A stretch of 64,000 bases of DNA from Woeseiaceae bacterium (GCA_021773055.1 JAJFKV010000004.1:1-64000), one strand, 5' to 3'; shown: positions 1 through 8,996, counted from the first letter of the stretch. The notes: generated by a model not told the origin, from the letters alone. Program-made: numbers and translations.

Positions 1-45
1 TGGGTCACTAGCAGCCTGTCGCTAAAGACCAGATTCTAGCATTTG

Positions 46-75
46 AACGGCTGCTCCTGGAGTAAAGCGGCCGTT
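46..75. repeat. Palindromic intergenic hairpin
   Basis: A 9-bp inverted repeat (AACGGCTGC against GCGGCCGTT, one G-U wobble on one strand) encloses a 12-base loop. It lies in a gene-free stretch, and no T-tract follows, so it does not look like an intrinsic terminator. It recalls short palindromes scattered between genes in some marine gammaproteobacteria, but that comparison is from memory and no second copy was noticed in this window. Confidence 0.4.
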
Positions 76-231
76 CGCCAGTGGCAAGTTTTGGGAATTA
101 CCTAGTTGTGACCAGCGACAAGTAATGGCTGGGACACGTCGCCGGTTTACCTCTTGCTTGTAATAGGGTTTATCGACCGATCAGTAGATCGAGCCGTACA
201 AAAAACAGACACCATCTGCCATCATGCGTCC

Positions 232-579
232 ATGAAAAAAGTGTTGCTCTACGTTCCTGTCGTCCTCAGCCTGGTAATCCTTGGCGCACATTTCATGCGC
301 TATGGCAATTCAATCGGTGTTATTGGGGCGCTGCTGCTGATCGCTCTGCTGATCGTCCGTCGACCGTGGGTGGCTCGATTGATGCAAGCCGTCCTCATCC
401 TCGGCGCGCTCGAGTGGGTTCGTACACTCTACGAGCTGGCGCAAGTACGAGCCGCGCTCGGCCAGCCCTTCACCCGCATGATAATCATACTTGGCGTTGT
501 CGCGGCCATAACATTCTGCTCTGCGCTACTTTTCCAATCACCGGCACTAAAAAAGATCTACCGGCTGGACGAGCACTGA
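232..579 (+). CDS. Small integral membrane protein, unknown function
   Basis: A protein of about 115 residues made of roughly four hydrophobic segments with short loops (VVLSLVILGAHF, GVIGALLLIALLIV, LMQAVLILGALEW, MIIILGVVAAITF). The reading frame opens at 154, but the ATG at 232 (MKKVLLY) is a far better start because it begins directly with Lys-Lys and the first membrane segment, giving a cytoplasmic N-terminus. I do not recognise a family. It converges on the M20-type peptidase gene with only 14 bases between, and has no operon partner in the window. Confidence 0.6.
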   Translation: MKKVLLYVPVVLSLVILGAHFMRYGNSIGVIGALLLIALLIVRRPWVARLMQAVLILGALEWVRTLYELAQVRAALGQPFTRMIIILGVVAAITFCSALLFQSPALKKIYRLDEH

Positions 580-593
580 TCTCACAACGGCCC

Positions 594-2090
594 TTATTTA
601 CCCAGCTCATACAAATACCGGACGTAGGACATGACTGCGCCATCCCAGCCTTCGATATTCGGGTTGGTCGATTCGATTACAAAATACTCGTCCGGCGCGT
701 GTGCACCACTGCCGTGGCCGAGACCGAAGTGCGCCGCACCCAGATTTAGCGGCGCCCCGGTGAACACGTAGCCCGGGTACGATCCGGCACTGCGTGGCCA
801 GATAATGGGGTCGATTCCGGCGTCTCTCAGGACCGCCATCTGGGCCTGGATGACCACCGCATCGGCCGGGCTGCTGGTGGGATCGTAGCCTCCGCTCATA
901 TTGACGTCTATGTCGCCGAACCCATGGTTGTCGAGATGTTTAACGAGTGCGGCAAGTGCGCCATCAGCCGTCTGACCCGGTACAAGGCGCAGGTCCAGTT
1001 TCGCTTCTGCCGAATGCGGTAGCACGGTTTTGCCACCGGGGCCTGTGTAGCCACCGACCAGGCCTTCGATATTGACGGTGGGTTGCGAAATGAGGCGTTC
1101 AAGTGCCTGCTCGAAATCCAGATCATCTATCCAGTGCGGCGTACTGAAGAGTTTCTTAAACTGTGCCTCGTCCATACGTTTGGCCGCTTCGGCCATCATG
1201 GCTTGTTCAGACTCACTGATCGGCCGCGGCTGCGGATAATCATCGATAGTGATCGTGTTGCCATCTTCCGAAACGAGCGTATCCAGTGCACGAACCAGTC
1301 GCCAAACGGGACTGTCGATCATGGCCTTGAGTGAGGAGTGGACGTTCTTGCCCGGTCCACGACCCCATAGTTCACCGTCAGCGGTCAATTGCACTTCGAT
1401 AACACCTTTAGCGCCAAGGCGGACCGACACCACGCCATCCGGGCTTTGGCCCGCCGACGGCATGAATACGCCAACGGTCTCCATTAGAGCCGCCTGAACC
1501 TCGGGCCGGTTGACGATCTGGCCAATGTGCGGCGAGCCGATTTCCTCTTCGCCTTCGGCCACCAGCACCAGGTTCACCGGAGACTTTTTGCCGGTCGCCT
1601 GAATCGCGCGTAGCGCTTCAAGCAATGCCATTTCCGGTCCTTTCTGGTTGACTGCGCCACGCCCCATCACGATCTTGCCGAAGCCGGGCTTATCGAGCAG
1701 CGCCGCCTCCAGAGGCGGAGACGACCATTCTTCAGGATCGAACTGCTTGACGTCGTACATCATATAAACGCCGACTGTTTTTGCCGCGCCGGCATCGAGC
1801 GTCGCAAACACGCCCGGCTTGCCGTCCGTTTCAACCATGACCGCGTGCTGGAAGCCGACCGACTGCAATAAGGAAATCAGATGTTGCGGGCCTTCTGGAA
1901 AGCCGATGTCCTCCGCAGCGATCGATGGCAGTCGGATCCATTCCTGCAAGCGCTTGACGCCAGCATCGTGTTGCTGAGTAACCTGGGCCTCGATGTCGGC
2001 AAAGTCTGCCGGAGCGGACCTGGCAATTGATGTACATGAGAGCAAAGCAGCAGCCAACGCGGCTCGAATAAGAACAGAGACAGTCTTCAC
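594..2090 (-). CDS. Exported M20/M25/M40-family peptidase-like protein with altered metal ligands
   Basis: Family: zinc exopeptidases (dipeptidases, carboxypeptidases) with a catalytic domain split by a dimerisation lid. A GTG start follows AAGGAA. The N-terminal 25 residues form an export signal. The M20 landmarks are in order: the usual GHxDVxP region reads MYDVKQ (111-116), the usual GRGxxDDKG reads GRGAVNQKG (143-151), EGEEEIGS is intact (179-186), and a C-terminal HGSGAHAPDE carries the late histidine. Thus the first metal His is Met and the bridging Asp is Asn. Either metal binding differs or the enzyme is inactive; the rest of the protein is full length (498 aa) and undamaged. It follows the CBS gene by 14 bases on the same strand and may be the last gene of that operon. 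Confidence 0.85.
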   Translation of the reverse strand: MKTVSVLIRAALAAALLSCTSIARSAPADFADIEAQVTQQHDAGVKRLQEWIRLPSIAAEDIGFPEGPQHLISLLQSVGFQHAVMVETDGKPGVFATLDAGAAKTVGVYMMYDVKQFDPEEWSSPPLEAALLDKPGFGKIVMGRGAVNQKGPEMALLEALRAIQATGKKSPVNLVLVAEGEEEIGSPHIGQIVNRPEVQAALMETVGVFMPSAGQSPDGVVSVRLGAKGVIEVQLTADGELWGRGPGKNVHSSLKAMIDSPVWRLVRALDTLVSEDGNTITIDDYPQPRPISESEQAMMAEAAKRMDEAQFKKLFSTPHWIDDLDFEQALERLISQPTVNIEGLVGGYTGPGGKTVLPHSAEAKLDLRLVPGQTADGALAALVKHLDNHGFGDIDVNMSGGYDPTSSPADAVVIQAQMAVLRDAGIDPIIWPRSAGSYPGYVFTGAPLNLGAAHFGLGHGSGAHAPDEYFVIESTNPNIEGWDGAVMSYVRYLYELGK

Positions 2091-2104
2091 GGCGATTCCT
2101 TTTT

Positions 2105-2512
2105 CTAGTCCAGGTCCGACATGATGCCGTGCAGCACCAGTAGGTAAAAGCTGACGATTCCGATGACCTTGCCATTCTCGACAACGGGTGCATGACTGAT
2201 ATTAAAGTTCTCGAAAAGGCGAGCGCAGTAGCGGATTTCCATGTCCGGTCTCACAGACAACACCGGTTTCGCCATGACCTCATAAACATTCACGCGCTCG
2301 GGCGCCCGGTCTTTGGCGATAACTTTCTTCGCGATATCAGAGAACAACAGTAAACCGTATTCGTCCTGTTCGTCGCGGCGCTTAACGATCAGGCTCGTTG
2401 CCTCGATTTTCTTCATGATCTTTAGCGCCGACAGCACATCAAGCTTGCCATCGACCTCAGTTACGTCGCTGCGCATACAGTCGCGCACCTGCCCCCAGTT
2501 TGGCGTGCTCAT
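2105..2512 (-). CDS. CBS-domain pair protein
   Basis: A 135-residue soluble protein consisting of two CBS motifs (about residues 8-70 and 78-132), the usual adenylate-sensing Bateman module. The first half contains VTEVDGKLDVLSALKIM and the second VLSVRPDMEIRYCARLFENFNISHAPVVENGKVIGIVS, the classic CBS core. Its ATG overlaps the stop of the PII-like gene by 4 bp (ATGA), so the two are translationally coupled. With the PII-like protein and the two membrane proteins upstream it probably gives energy- or nucleotide-responsive control of transport. The ligand cannot be told from sequence. Confidence 0.85.
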   Translation of the reverse strand: MSTPNWGQVRDCMRSDVTEVDGKLDVLSALKIMKKIEATSLIVKRRDEQDEYGLLLFSDIAKKVIAKDRAPERVNVYEVMAKPVLSVRPDMEIRYCARLFENFNISHAPVVENGKVIGIVSFYLLVLHGIMSDLD

Positions 2513-2859
2513 ATTATTTCCTCCACTACGTCACTGAGCTCCTCGCTCTGATGCAATACGCCTACAGCATCCTCGACGTCGACGACGACGGCAATACCTG
2601 TGCCGGGCTTCGCGTCAAATTCGCCAACCGTCCCGATATGCTCGAGAATTTTGCGGCTCAGGTGTTGCTCAACAAGCAACAGGATCACATCTCGCTGTGT
2701 CGAGAGTGTAAGCCCAAAAAACGTCTTGTTCTCTTTAATACCTTCGCCACGAGCATTATTGATGACAGTACAGCCTGTCGCACCCGCTTCTCGCGCCGCA
2801 TCCATAATGGCATCCGTTTTGTTGTCCTCAACAAAGGCAATGATCAGTTTAAAGTGCAT
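2509..2859 (-). CDS. PII-like signalling protein
   Basis: About 116 residues with the PII (GlnB-like) ferredoxin fold pattern: beta strand MHFKLIIAFVE, an alpha helix with a GATGCTV strand after it, a glycine-rich loop (ARGEGI) in the T-loop place, and a C-terminal GIAVVVDVEDAVGV strand. The frame opens upstream at 2910, but the ATG at 2859 has a strong AGGAAGAG ribosome site and starts exactly at the fold. It lacks the uridylylated-tyrosine T-loop of GlnB. The gene lies between the DUF1538 pair and the CBS gene. PII-like proteins beside transporters usually bind and gate the channel, which is the likely role here. Confidence 0.8.
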   Translation of the reverse strand: MHFKLIIAFVEDNKTDAIMDAAREAGATGCTVINNARGEGIKENKTFFGLTLSTQRDVILLLVEQHLSRKILEHIGTVGEFDAKPGTGIAVVVDVEDAVGVLHQSEELSDVVEEII

Positions 2860-2860
2860 T

Positions 2861-3667
2861 TTACTCTTCCTTCTCAGGGTTTTGCGTATCCAATTCGAAA
2901 ACCGAAACACGATTTCTCAAAATAGCCAACTGACCGTACGCGAGCACCGAAATAATCGGAAACAGGCTCGCGAACGCTACTAGACCAAATCCGTCAAGTA
3001 ACGCGCTGCGACCAGGAACGGCTTCAGACAGGCCGAGACCAAGTGCAGTAATTAACGGTACGGTCACCGTCGATGTAGTTACGCCGCCGGAGTCATAGGC
3101 CAGCGGCACGATAAGTTTTGGGGCGAACATCGTCTGGATAATCACCACGAAATACCCGGCCGCAATGAAGTAATGCAGCGGGTAGCCGGTAATAATGCGA
3201 AAGCAACCGAGGCCAACGCCGACCCCGACGCCAATAGCAACGGCCACTCGAAGTCCCGAAACACCGACCGCTCCGCCCGACACCGTATTGGCCTTCATCG
3301 AAACGGCAATTAGAGCGGGTTCCGCCAGGGTCGTGCTGAAGCCGATTGCGATAGCGAACAGATAGACCCAGTAGTAGTCCTGCCAGGAAAGGTCCGCGAT
3401 TACTTTTCCTGCCGTCTCGTGCAGGAACGCCGGATTTGTCAATTGCTGAGCCATTAACTTGCCCAGCGGAAACAATGATTGCTCCAAACCATCCAGAAAC
3501 AAACCAAGACCGAGAACAACGAAAATAAAACCGACCACAATTTGCTTGCTGTTTGCCAGCGGCTTGCCAATGACGAGTCGTTGAAAGGCGAACAGAAAAA
3601 CCGCGATCGGCATCACATCGATAGCACTATCGACAATAAAACGAAAGATGCTAGTGATTAAATCCAT
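2861..3667 (-). CDS. DUF1538 membrane protein (second of a pair)
   Basis: A 268-aa polytopic inner-membrane protein with about seven hydrophobic segments. It carries the two signature stretches of DUF1538: AEPALI (115-120) and [15 protein letters not shown] (191-205), both of which also occur in its upstream neighbour. The family is regarded as a transporter of unknown substrate. The ATG overlaps the end of the upstream DUF1538 gene by 10 bp, and the PII-like start lies 2 bp beyond its stop. The two copies probably form one heteromeric transporter. The charged tail ([12 protein letters not shown]) is cytoplasmic if the N-terminus is. Confidence 0.8.
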   Translation of the reverse strand: MDLITSIFRFIVDSAIDVMPIAVFLFAFQRLVIGKPLANSKQIVVGFIFVVLGLGLFLDGLEQSLFPLGKLMAQQLTNPAFLHETAGKVIADLSWQDYYWVYLFAIAIGFSTTLAEPALIAVSMKANTVSGGAVGVSGLRVAVAIGVGVGVGLGCFRIITGYPLHYFIAAGYFVVIIQTMFAPKLIVPLAYDSGGVTTSTVTVPLITALGLGLSEAVPGRSALLDGFGLVAFASLFPIISVLAYGQLAILRNRVSVFELDTQNPEKEE

Positions 3668-4401
3668 TGCAGAATCGTTCCGTAAGCGAGAACAAACAGG
3701 ATCGGCGCAAGCGAGGCGAAAGCGATCAGCCCGAACCCGTCAGTCATGGAATTTCTACCCTTGACCGAACTCGCCAAACCCACACCGAGTGCCGTAACAA
3801 GCGGTACCGTCACCGTTGAAGTCGTCACGCCACCGGAATCGTAGGCCACGCCAACAATCTCGGGTGGCGCAATCGATGTCAGTAACACGACCAGGCAGTA
3901 GCCGGAAATAATCATCAAGGGCAGTGACCAGTTGGCCAGAATACGAAGCACACCAACGACGATCGCAACGCCGACAGCGAGCGCCACAGTCAACCGCAAT
4001 CCGAGGGCGTAACCATTCTTCGCCTCGTCGGACGACGCGATAGCGTCAGCGCTGGCTGCGACTTCCGCCGCCTCGGCAGCGATTGCTATGAGCGCAGGCT
4101 CGGCGATGGTTGTCCCGAAACCAAGCACGAAAGCGAAGACGACCAGCCAGAACACACTACCCTTACGAGCCAACGAGTACGCGAGCCCCTCACCGATCGG
4201 GAATAGCGCGAGACGCAAACCAAAAATAAAGAACGTCAGCCCTGCAATAACTAATAGTGCGCCAGCGATCATGGAGGAAAGTGCGGCGGCGGGCTCGCGG
4301 AACACAAAGACCTGGAAAACGCTGATAACAAGCGCAATTGGCAGCAGGTCGCGCAGGCTGCCCAGAGCGTCCTTGGTTAACGCAATCAGCGAGTCTTTCA
4401 A
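3658..4401 (-). CDS. DUF1538 membrane protein (first of a pair)
   Basis: A 247-aa polytopic membrane protein, paralogous to the next gene. AEPALIAIA lies at residues 100-108 and [14 protein letters not shown] at 187-200. These two motifs sit in or next to membrane segments and are rich in small and hydroxyl residues, as expected of a substrate or ion path. The start is TTG at 4401; no better upstream or downstream ATG was found. It heads a tightly packed run (DUF1538, DUF1538, PII-like, CBS, possibly the peptidase). In many genomes the two DUF1538 units occur as one fused polypeptide; here they are separate overlapping genes. Confidence 0.8.
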   Translation of the reverse strand: MKDSLIALTKDALGSLRDLLPIALVISVFQVFVFREPAAALSSMIAGALLVIAGLTFFIFGLRLALFPIGEGLAYSLARKGSVFWLVVFAFVLGFGTTIAEPALIAIAAEAAEVAASADAIASSDEAKNGYALGLRLTVALAVGVAIVVGVLRILANWSLPLMIISGYCLVVLLTSIAPPEIVGVAYDSGGVTTSTVTVPLVTALGVGLASSVKGRNSMTDGFGLIAFASLAPILFVLAYGTILQWI

Positions 4402-4426
4402 GTGGTCGCAATCCTATGAGAAATCG

Positions 4427-4545
4427 TTAACAGGCCTGCTTGAACACGTCGATAATATGCCTGTACTTCAAGATGAAATCTATCCAGCCAGCCCCTGGCG
4501 CGGCTCGGAACTGCCACACGGTGAGAGCATCGACCCCATGAATTA
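4427..4545 (-). pseudogene. Fossil C-terminus of a second DUF5916-type gene
   Basis: Reading the minus strand toward 4427 gives an open stretch ending GWIDFILKYRHIIDVFKQAC-stop. This matches the end of the intact DUF5916 gene (GREIILKYSHIFDVFN-stop). At DNA level about 41 bases differ at only about five positions from 5066-5108. The stretch is closed by a stop after about 40 codons and has no start, so it is a remnant of a tandem copy or a duplication of the 3' end made when the HAMP gene was inserted between. Confidence 0.6.
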
Positions 4546-4566
4546 CCCCAATTCACCGCCTTTGAC

Positions 4567-4595
4567 TTGATGGACGCGATCGATTCTCCTATCTT
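4567..4595 (+). promoter_or_regulatory. Predicted sigma-70 promoter of the HAMP gene
   Basis: TTGATG (4567-4572), a 17-bp spacer, then TATCTT (4590-4595). The start point would fall near 4602, leaving a leader of about 20 bases that holds the GGAGGG ribosome site (4608-4613) before the ATG at 4621. Each box matches consensus at four of six positions, so this is a reasonable but unproven call. Confidence 0.45.
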
Positions 4596-4620
4596 ATGTC
4601 AATAAATGGAGGGAAAATAC

Positions 4621-5067
4621 ATGAATAAGATTCGTCGTCGGTTCATCGTTGACCCGAAATTACAATACAGTCTGATGACCGCATTGCTAGCAGTATTCAT
4701 GCTGGCGTCGGGGACTTTCTACGTAACCATGTCTTTTGCCTTGCTCGAGGTCCACGCAACCGTCGGAGCACTCCAGCTCCCGCAGGAGCATCAGGTATTC
4801 TCCGACCTACAGCGCATCGAAAATGCCGCTATGGTGGCATTCACCGTGACATTTATCGGTTTCGCGATTCTCCTTGCTTGGGGCGGGCTGTATTTGGCAA
4901 GGAAAATCGCCGGTCCCATAATTGCGTTGCGCCTACATCTCGAACGCGTAACTAATGGTGAGACTGACGCTGATCTGCCGTTCCGCAAGGATGACTATTT
5001 CACCGCGTTGCAGACCGCATTCAACCAGCACATGGGCGCCTATCGCAGGAAACTAACGCCGCTCTAG
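4621..5067 (+). CDS. HAMP-domain membrane protein without output domain
   Basis: About 148 residues. A basic N-terminus (MNKIRRRF), a first membrane helix (about 17-40), a short periplasmic loop of about 40 residues, a second membrane helix (about 72-92), then a HAMP linker (ARKIAGPIIALRLHLERVTNGETDADLPFRKDDYF) and a short tail. No kinase, cyclase or methyl-accepting domain follows. The frame opens at 4606, but ATG 4621 sits 7 bases behind GGAGGG. Such stand-alone HAMP proteins may couple to separate partners. The stop overlaps the convergent DUF5916 gene by 4 bp, and the gene is bracketed by an imperfect direct repeat. Confidence 0.75.
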   Translation: MNKIRRRFIVDPKLQYSLMTALLAVFMLASGTFYVTMSFALLEVHATVGALQLPQEHQVFSDLQRIENAAMVAFTVTFIGFAILLAWGGLYLARKIAGPIIALRLHLERVTNGETDADLPFRKDDYFTALQTAFNQHMGAYRRKLTPL

Positions 5068-7283
5068 TTGAATACGTCGAAAATATGACTGTACTTCAAG
5101 ATGATCTCGCGGCCGGCCGGTAGTCCACCAATGCCCCGCTCATCGACTTCGTTATAGACAAGAAACAAACCCGCGTTCGCGGACTGCAGCCATGAAAAAC
5201 GCAGATTGGTACCGAGGATATCGTCAAGCTCGTTGTACTGGACGAGTGCTTGCAAGAGGATCTTCGGGGTGAACGAATAAGACAGTCGCAGTCGTGCGAG
5301 ATTCGCCTGGAACTGTCCCCCAGGTACTGGCAAATCGAAGTCGTTATATCTGTAGGAAAGCTCGGAGCTAAAAGTTTCCCCGATTCGGTATCGTAGCGTT
5401 GGCGACAATGAAATCCGATCGCCACCGAAGCGACCACCGACAGTTGTGCGCAGCGTAAGGCTCAATGGCGCCGCCCGGTTCGTATGAAATACGATGCTTG
5501 CTTCTGTGTGATCATAGGTGCCGGGCTGGATAGTGACGCCGTCGACAATGTCGAACGCCTCCGTTACACCTTCACGCGTCAGGTCAACACCGGTGTGAAT
5601 TTCGTAACCATTGCGAAACTCCCAGTGAATATCATTATGCAAACGTCCGGTCTCCTGAAAACCATCGAAATTCCAGAAGGCTGCATAAGACAGATGAGGT
5701 CGGATCTCGAGCAGGCCCCACATGTCCTCCGGGCGAACGCGGCGCATTAGAAAAGCCCTGGCGCGGCGATAATCCGAGCGTGACAGAAAGCCGACTTCCG
5801 GATTGAAGTCCGCACCAACCTGCCCGTATTCAAATCGATAGGCCCACGTGGCGGAGTCGTAGATGGCCTTCGCGCCGAAGGCTTCGTCCCGACCATTTAG
5901 CCCTGGCGTTGATGTCTGTGCCGCCCAGGCACTCAGCGACAGATTCTCGCCAATGCCCCAGCGCCCATCGATCGCGTATGTCTGGTTCTCATCCATTCCG
6001 GGAGCAACAAGACGTGATCCGTCGCCGTCACGATTAACGAAAATAAATCCTATCGCGGAGCGGCCTGGCAATTCCTGGTTCAGGCGTGCGACGGTGAACT
6101 TGTTTCCTGGTGCGATGCCAGCCACTGCTTCAGAGCTCATATGCAGAAACCCGACATTGGTGCTGTTTCCTATTTTCCCCGAGACCCGTATGCCGCCATC
6201 GATCGGTAGCTGGTCACCATCATCGCCAATGCCGATGCGACGACTGAAGAACATCTCAACGGCCTCGGCGTCGCCGACGGCAAACTGTCCCGCATTCTCC
6301 AGAAAGAACGGTCGTTTCTCCGGAAAAAACAGGCTGAACCGATCAAGGTTGACCTGTTGCTCGTCGGTTTCAACCTGCGCGAAGTCGGTATTGTAGGTCG
6401 CGTCCAGTGTCAGACTTGGCGTTATCGAGTACTTGAGATCGAAGCCGACCTCACTTTCATTCTCGGTAGCCGCAAGTTCCCCACCGCTTGAGTTACTGCC
6501 GAGAACGTAAGGCGTCAGTTTCAGATTGCGTTGCGCCGGCAAAGCGATCCCGGTCACGCTGCCGGCTTCAGAAACGCGGTACAGATTGCGTTGGCGAGAC
6601 AGCGGCGCCCAATAACTTATTTCGTTGTTGCGTCGGATATTGCGCTGAAAATTTATGCCCCAGGTTTGTACTTCATCACGGCCGTAGCGAAGTGAGCGAA
6701 ACGGAATTCGCATCTCCGCGGTCCAGCCGATCTCGGATATTTCCGTTGCGACATCCCAGCTGGCATCCCAATTAAGATTGAAGCCACCGCTGCCGGAACC
6801 CAGCACACCACCGGCACCTTCGCGGGTCACCTGGCCATCGTATTCGATGCCGGCCGGGTTGGTGCCGAAGACAAATCCATTTTGTCCATCACGTAAACCG
6901 TCGAGAACAACCTGAAAGCTGTCGGTATCGGAAAGGCTGGAATCGCGACGGCTGTCGGTGACGATAATGGCGCCGGGGTCGTCGTCGTAAGCAACGACTC
7001 CAATGTATAGCGCATCGTCGGAGAAGCCGACATAGACTTCGGTCTTTTGTGTCGCCGGCTTACGATCGTCAGGCTGTACCTGCCAAAAGCCGCTGGCAGG
7101 AGTGAGGGTGGTCCACGCTGAATCTCCGAGCACCCTGCCATCGAGCACCGGGTTTGCGGTCATTTTCGCAGCCTGCACGACCGGTCGGTCAGCGAGTATC
7201 TGTGCGTTCGTTGCCGCGCTCGCGATGAGCAACAGGCCGACCAGGACCGATCGAAAAACTACAGCGTTTGGAAGTAATGCCAC
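5064..7283 (-). CDS. DUF5916 outer-membrane protein with CBM9-like N-terminal domain
   Basis: A 739-aa exported protein: signal peptide (about 1-27), then a CBM9-like/DOMON-type sugar-binding domain (VLDGRVLGDSAW, about 47-220, with FSDDALYIGVVAYDDD and TDSFQVVLDG), then a long beta-barrel-like region typical of DUF5916 ending in the aromatic FDVFN terminus expected of a BAM substrate. Family members lie beside TonB or carbohydrate loci and are thought to sit in the outer membrane; the substrate is unknown. The start appears to be GTG. The thioredoxin lipoprotein gene lies 52 bp upstream on the same strand. A fossil of the same C-terminus lies at 4427-4545. Confidence 0.85.
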   Translation of the reverse strand: MALLPNAVVFRSVLVGLLLIASAATNAQILADRPVVQAAKMTANPVLDGRVLGDSAWTTLTPASGFWQVQPDDRKPATQKTEVYVGFSDDALYIGVVAYDDDPGAIIVTDSRRDSSLSDTDSFQVVLDGLRDGQNGFVFGTNPAGIEYDGQVTREGAGGVLGSGSGGFNLNWDASWDVATEISEIGWTAEMRIPFRSLRYGRDEVQTWGINFQRNIRRNNEISYWAPLSRQRNLYRVSEAGSVTGIALPAQRNLKLTPYVLGSNSSGGELAATENESEVGFDLKYSITPSLTLDATYNTDFAQVETDEQQVNLDRFSLFFPEKRPFFLENAGQFAVGDAEAVEMFFSRRIGIGDDGDQLPIDGGIRVSGKIGNSTNVGFLHMSSEAVAGIAPGNKFTVARLNQELPGRSAIGFIFVNRDGDGSRLVAPGMDENQTYAIDGRWGIGENLSLSAWAAQTSTPGLNGRDEAFGAKAIYDSATWAYRFEYGQVGADFNPEVGFLSRSDYRRARAFLMRRVRPEDMWGLLEIRPHLSYAAFWNFDGFQETGRLHNDIHWEFRNGYEIHTGVDLTREGVTEAFDIVDGVTIQPGTYDHTEASIVFHTNRAAPLSLTLRTTVGGRFGGDRISLSPTLRYRIGETFSSELSYRYNDFDLPVPGGQFQANLARLRLSYSFTPKILLQALVQYNELDDILGTNLRFSWLQSANAGLFLVYNEVDERGIGGLPAGREIILKYSHIFDVFN

Positions 7284-7335
7284 TTTAAGTCCATCTTGTC
7301 ACGGGCAACCCATGATAAACGACGTTTGCGTTGAT

Positions 7336-8931
7336 TTAGCCGGCAGGCGACTCCAGGAACGCATCGCAAGTCGCGCGTGACTCGTCCTGATGAGATGCCG
7401 CAGCACAAATCGTCATGACTGAGTTACGAATCTCAGCAAGTTCTGCAGCGCGGTCATTTTCTTCGCTCCACTTCACGAGATAGCCTTCCAACCTGCGTAG
7501 CTGTCCTTTCGGCCGTTGATACAAGCCACCCGAATTCTGCAGCTCGTCGATAAGACCGACGGTCGTGTCGTGTATCAATTGCGTATCTTCCGGCTTCATC
7601 TCCAAAAGACCATTCAAATAGTAATAGCCCCATTGAAATCGCGTGGCTGATCCCGTGGTCGCATTGTAGGCCCGTTCCAGCCAATCGACCGCAACATCAA
7701 TATTGCCGGCCCGCTGCTCGATGTCAGCAATACTGACCATGTAGTAGTACGGTGTTTTCGTCACTTCCAGTTCAGCAAGCAACAAGGTCTTCGCAGCATC
7801 GTCCATGCCGGCATCGTTCAGCACATTGTCAAGCGCATTAATAATGGGCTGACGTTCGTAAGCGCTCGGAGTCGTTTCATCTGCCCACCGCAGCATGTCC
7901 AGTATTTCGCCCTGCAGTTCCGACGATAACTCTGCCTCTTCATCGTTAATGCGTTCAAAACCAATCTTGCCAATCAAGGTGTAGATGCGCTCGCGTTTGT
8001 AAACAGACTCATCGGCCGCGATGCGCTCGAACGCTTTGTTATAGCTGACCAGCAACGCATCGTACTCGTCGCTATCTGCATCGGTCAGCGCTTTGGCGTA
8101 GTCAACGCCAGAAAAAAGGACCGTGAAGATATTGGCCTTAATCAGGTCATCGTCGGCGAGCAATGCTTCAACCTGTAGCAGCGCCTCGGCTTTTTGCTCA
8201 TCGCTCAGCGGCACAGCGTCTTCCTCGGCGTTGGCGGCAGCAATCGCCTCGTCGAGCCAGCCCAAATACAGGATCGAGCGCTCCGCCGCCATGTCGGCAG
8301 GGCATGCCTCGTACATACTGCGGAAAGCCGCAGCGGTATCGGTATCGTCCAAAATCGTCCTGTTCTGACCCCAGGAGTAGTACGCTAACAACGTACAATC
8401 AGCGGCGGCAAGAGAATCGCTACCCGCCGCGAGGTCCGCAACCAACTCGTTTGCCGACGAAGCATGGTTCAGTGTCAGGTCCAAAACGTTTGCATAGGCT
8501 TGCAAGTCGATGCCACCGGGAATTCGCGTTAACTCGACACCCTCTGAATCGAAAACAATCATTGTTGGGTAGCCACGCACACCGAACTTCTCACCATAGG
8601 CTTGCGCGTTTTCGGTATCGCCGTCCAGATAAACAGGAACAAACAGTCTTGATCGCTCAAGAAATTCAGGGCTCTTGAATATGGTTGCGCTGATCGCGTG
8701 GCATGGTGGACACCAGACTGCACCCCAATAGAGGTAAATCGGTTTCCCGGACTCCTTGGCCGCTGCAAAGGCGTCTTCGACGCTGCCCTCGAACCAGTTG
8801 ATGCCTTTGGCGGGATCCAGCGAAGCACCGGCTTCGACATTGGGCGTGGGTTGAGTGGGTGGTTCCTGGTCGGAACTGCAGGCGACCATTGCGGCGGCAG
8901 CCAGAATGGCAATAGAAAGACGAAACATCAT
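7336..8931 (-). CDS. Thioredoxin-fold lipoprotein with long alpha-helical C-terminus
   Basis: Lipoprotein signal (MMFRLSIAILAAAAMVAC, then SSDQEPP) followed by a thioredoxin domain with the redox motif WCPPC and the cis-proline segment GVRGYPTMIVF. The remaining roughly 350 residues are helical and repeat-like, resembling TPR-type solenoids. The frame opens at 8964, but the Met pair at 8926-8931 starts directly at the lipoprotein signal. It is most likely a periplasmic disulfide reductase or isomerase anchored to a membrane; the helical half may hold the client. It lies 52 bp upstream of the DUF5916 gene, so a role in folding that protein is possible but only an inference. Confidence 0.8.
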   Translation of the reverse strand: MMFRLSIAILAAAAMVACSSDQEPPTQPTPNVEAGASLDPAKGINWFEGSVEDAFAAAKESGKPIYLYWGAVWCPPCHAISATIFKSPEFLERSRLFVPVYLDGDTENAQAYGEKFGVRGYPTMIVFDSEGVELTRIPGGIDLQAYANVLDLTLNHASSANELVADLAAGSDSLAAADCTLLAYYSWGQNRTILDDTDTAAAFRSMYEACPADMAAERSILYLGWLDEAIAAANAEEDAVPLSDEQKAEALLQVEALLADDDLIKANIFTVLFSGVDYAKALTDADSDEYDALLVSYNKAFERIAADESVYKRERIYTLIGKIGFERINDEEAELSSELQGEILDMLRWADETTPSAYERQPIINALDNVLNDAGMDDAAKTLLLAELEVTKTPYYYMVSIADIEQRAGNIDVAVDWLERAYNATTGSATRFQWGYYYLNGLLEMKPEDTQLIHDTTVGLIDELQNSGGLYQRPKGQLRRLEGYLVKWSEENDRAAELAEIRNSVMTICAAASHQDESRATCDAFLESPAG

Positions 8932-8996
8932 AGCTGGACCATGTTGTGCTGGAGTGCGCAACATACACCCAAATCAACGAAATCGCAGCCCGGAAA

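Noticed and set aside
8163-8678. Long plus-strand open frame opposite the thioredoxin lipoprotein gene
   Set aside because: Its product is Arg/Pro-rich without motifs and lies fully antisense to a well-supported gene.
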